Source: JBBIRT01 sp037441725
GTDB lineage: Bacteria; Desulfobacterota; BSN033; UBA1163
Direction: 5' to 3'
Assembly: GCA_037441725.1 (NCBI GenBank)
Contig: JBBIRT010000147.1
Location: 1-7,440 of the forward strand
DNA length: 7,440 bases
Position numbers and translations under genes: made by a program. Below the pieces are notes generated by a model. That model had not been told where the DNA came from. It did not search any database and saw only the letters and a program-made list of their open reading frames with translations. Numbering within the stretch: the stretch's first letter is position 1; every line of letters starts with the position of its first letter. Shown here piece after piece: positions 6,250 to 7,440 of this stretch.

Positions 6250-7410
6250 ATGAAAAAAATGTCCTGCACTCTTTTAGGGATTCTCCTCCTTGGAGGCATT
6301 CTTTTCTGGCATTCTACTTATGGAATTGAAAAAAGAGGGCCTTATTTTCCCATAGGGGATATTAAGGAGGGATGGAGAATCTTTACCGTTAAAAAATGTA
6401 ATATCTGCCATTCCATCTGGGGAGAGGGTGGGAAAGGGGGACCTGATCTCGGAACCCTTCCAGAATCTTATAAAACGCCATCTCAACTGGTAGCTCTGAT
6501 GTGGAATCATGGACCTCAGATGTGGGCAAAGATGCCAGCCAAAAAGATTACCTATCCAAAAATTGATCAGAAAGAGATGGCTGATCTCTTTGCCTTTCTC
6601 TATTTTCTTCGATATATGGACGAACCTGGAAATCCTTTAAATGGGAGAAAGGTATTCGAAGCAAAAGGGTGCGGAAAATGTCACTTCATAGAAAAAGGAT
6701 CAAAAGAAGAGCTTGGCCGATGGGGAAGTTATGTCAACCCTATTTTATGGGCTCAAATGATGTGGAATCATGCGCCTCAGATGGAAAGGGAGATGGGGCG
6801 AAAGGAGATTTCATGGATAAAATTCAAAGGAAATGAAATGGTAGATCTCATCGCCTATATTCGAAGTCTTACTCCAGAAGTGGAAAGGTTTTACCTTTCA
6901 CCAGGGGATCCTCTCTCTGGAGAAGTCATTTTTAAAAGAGAAGGTTGCTCAGAGTGCCATCGTTTAGAGACCAAATTGCATCTTAAAAAGATGAGAGAGC
7001 TCCCAAACACCATGGGCCAACTGGCTGGAGCGATGTGGAACCACTTTCCTGATATGTGGAAGGAGATAGAAGATAAAGGAAAGAAACGCCCTCTCCTCAC
7101 TGGACAAGAGATGGCTGATTTGACAGCCTATCTGTTTTCTATTCAATATTTTGATTTTCCTGGAGATGCGATTCGAGGCAGGTCAGTTTTTTTTAACAAA
7201 CGATGCAATTTCTGTCATATCAAAGGGGGAAAAGGGTCTGATCTAACTAAATTAAAAGGACAAATTACTCCTGTTACAATGGCCCAGGCCATGTGGAATC
7301 ATGGCCCAGAAATGTGGGAAGAGATGAACCGGGCTAAAGTCTCCTGGCAAAGAATCGATAATCAGGAGGTGGTAGACCTGATGGAATACCTGAATAGAGG
7401 AATGCCCTGA
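6250..7410 (+). CDS. Secreted tetraheme cytochrome c made of four class-I-like domains (paralog B)
   Basis: The protein is 386 residues, with an N-terminal hydrophobic segment (about 7-20) acting as a signal peptide or an uncleaved anchor; no lipobox cysteine follows it. Four CxxCH sites are at C50, C141, C233 and C319. Every domain has a complete MWNH-x-P-x-M motif, for example MWNHGPQM at 84-91. A further Met four residues on is present in domains 1, 2 and 4, and is Ile in domain 3. GPDLG after the first heme marks it as class-I-like; domains 2-4 lack that loop. It is a paralog of the preceding gene in length, architecture and linkers, and lies 62 bases downstream in the same orientation. 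The likely role is periplasmic electron carriage to or from the Qrc/Act-like complex. The heme ligation suggested by the sequence (His/Met, or His/His through WNH) needs testing. There is no terminator in the 30 bases that follow, so the operon may continue. Confidence 0.85.
   Translation: MKKMSCTLLGILLLGGILFWHSTYGIEKRGPYFPIGDIKEGWRIFTVKKCNICHSIWGEGGKGGPDLGTLPESYKTPSQLVALMWNHGPQMWAKMPAKKITYPKIDQKEMADLFAFLYFLRYMDEPGNPLNGRKVFEAKGCGKCHFIEKGSKEELGRWGSYVNPILWAQMMWNHAPQMEREMGRKEISWIKFKGNEMVDLIAYIRSLTPEVERFYLSPGDPLSGEVIFKREGCSECHRLETKLHLKKMRELPNTMGQLAGAMWNHFPDMWKEIEDKGKKRPLLTGQEMADLTAYLFSIQYFDFPGDAIRGRSVFFNKRCNFCHIKGGKGSDLTKLKGQITPVTMAQAMWNHGPEMWEEMNRAKVSWQRIDNQEVVDLMEYLNRGMP
6370..7407 (+). repeat. 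Four tandem monoheme domains of paralog B
   Basis: Domain starts at the conserved Gly are at 6370, 6643, 6919 and 7177. As in paralog A, junctions 1-2 (DEPGNP) and 3-4 (DFPGDA) are tight, while junction 2-3 has a longer linker containing LSPGDP. Heme-to-heme spacings are 91, 92 and 86 residues. Confidence 0.8.
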
Positions 7411-7440
7411 TACCATTTCAATTAAAAGATTGCAGATTTT

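Noticed and set aside
7411..7440. Possible terminator after the last gene
   Set aside because: No stem is visible in the remaining 30 bases; the final TTTT is not preceded by a hairpin inside the window.

Overview
The window holds five co-oriented genes on the + strand, packed as one apparent operon. All five encode parts of a membrane or periplasmic electron-transfer chain. Tat export, periplasmic c-type hemes, Fe-S proteins and an NrfD-type membrane subunit point to a Gram-negative, respiratory, probably anaerobic bacterium. The modest GC content and gene content would suit a Desulfobacterota- or Nitrospirota-like lineage, but nothing here fixes the taxon.

Positions 2-4924 carry a four-gene module in the order multiheme cytochrome c, molybdopterin-oxidoreductase-like protein, four-cluster ferredoxin-like protein, NrfD-like membrane protein. 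This is the qrcABCD (menaquinone reductase, Qrc) order, and it is also related to actABC of alternative complex III. The first gene is cut by the left edge: its frame stays open to base 2 and already encodes a CxxCH motif there. The large subunit has only four cysteines, all in its N-terminal Fe-S motif. It therefore has no Cys or SeCys ligand for molybdenum, as expected for a Qrc/ActB-type scaffold rather than an active Mo enzyme.

Positions 5012-7410 carry two paralogous secreted tetraheme cytochromes. Each is a string of four class-I-like monoheme domains with a recurring (M/I)WNH motif between the heme site and the C-terminal helix. The domains alternate in a two-domain period, and the two genes are related crosswise (A1 resembles B3, A3 resembles B1). 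The fourth domain of the first paralog has lost the candidate Met ligands.

Working model (inference): the Qrc/Act-like complex exchanges electrons between the quinone pool, through the NrfD subunit, and periplasmic cytochromes, through the Fe-S and multiheme subunits. The two tetraheme strings would be its soluble or loosely anchored partners. The direction of electron flow cannot be read from the sequence. Intergenic spaces are short (at most about 104 bases). They hold a degenerate heptamer repeat array (367-408), a GC-rich hairpin (2862-2888) and ribosome binding sites that fix several starts downstream of the longest possible ORF starts. No RNA genes, CRISPR arrays, insertion sequences or convincing terminators were seen.
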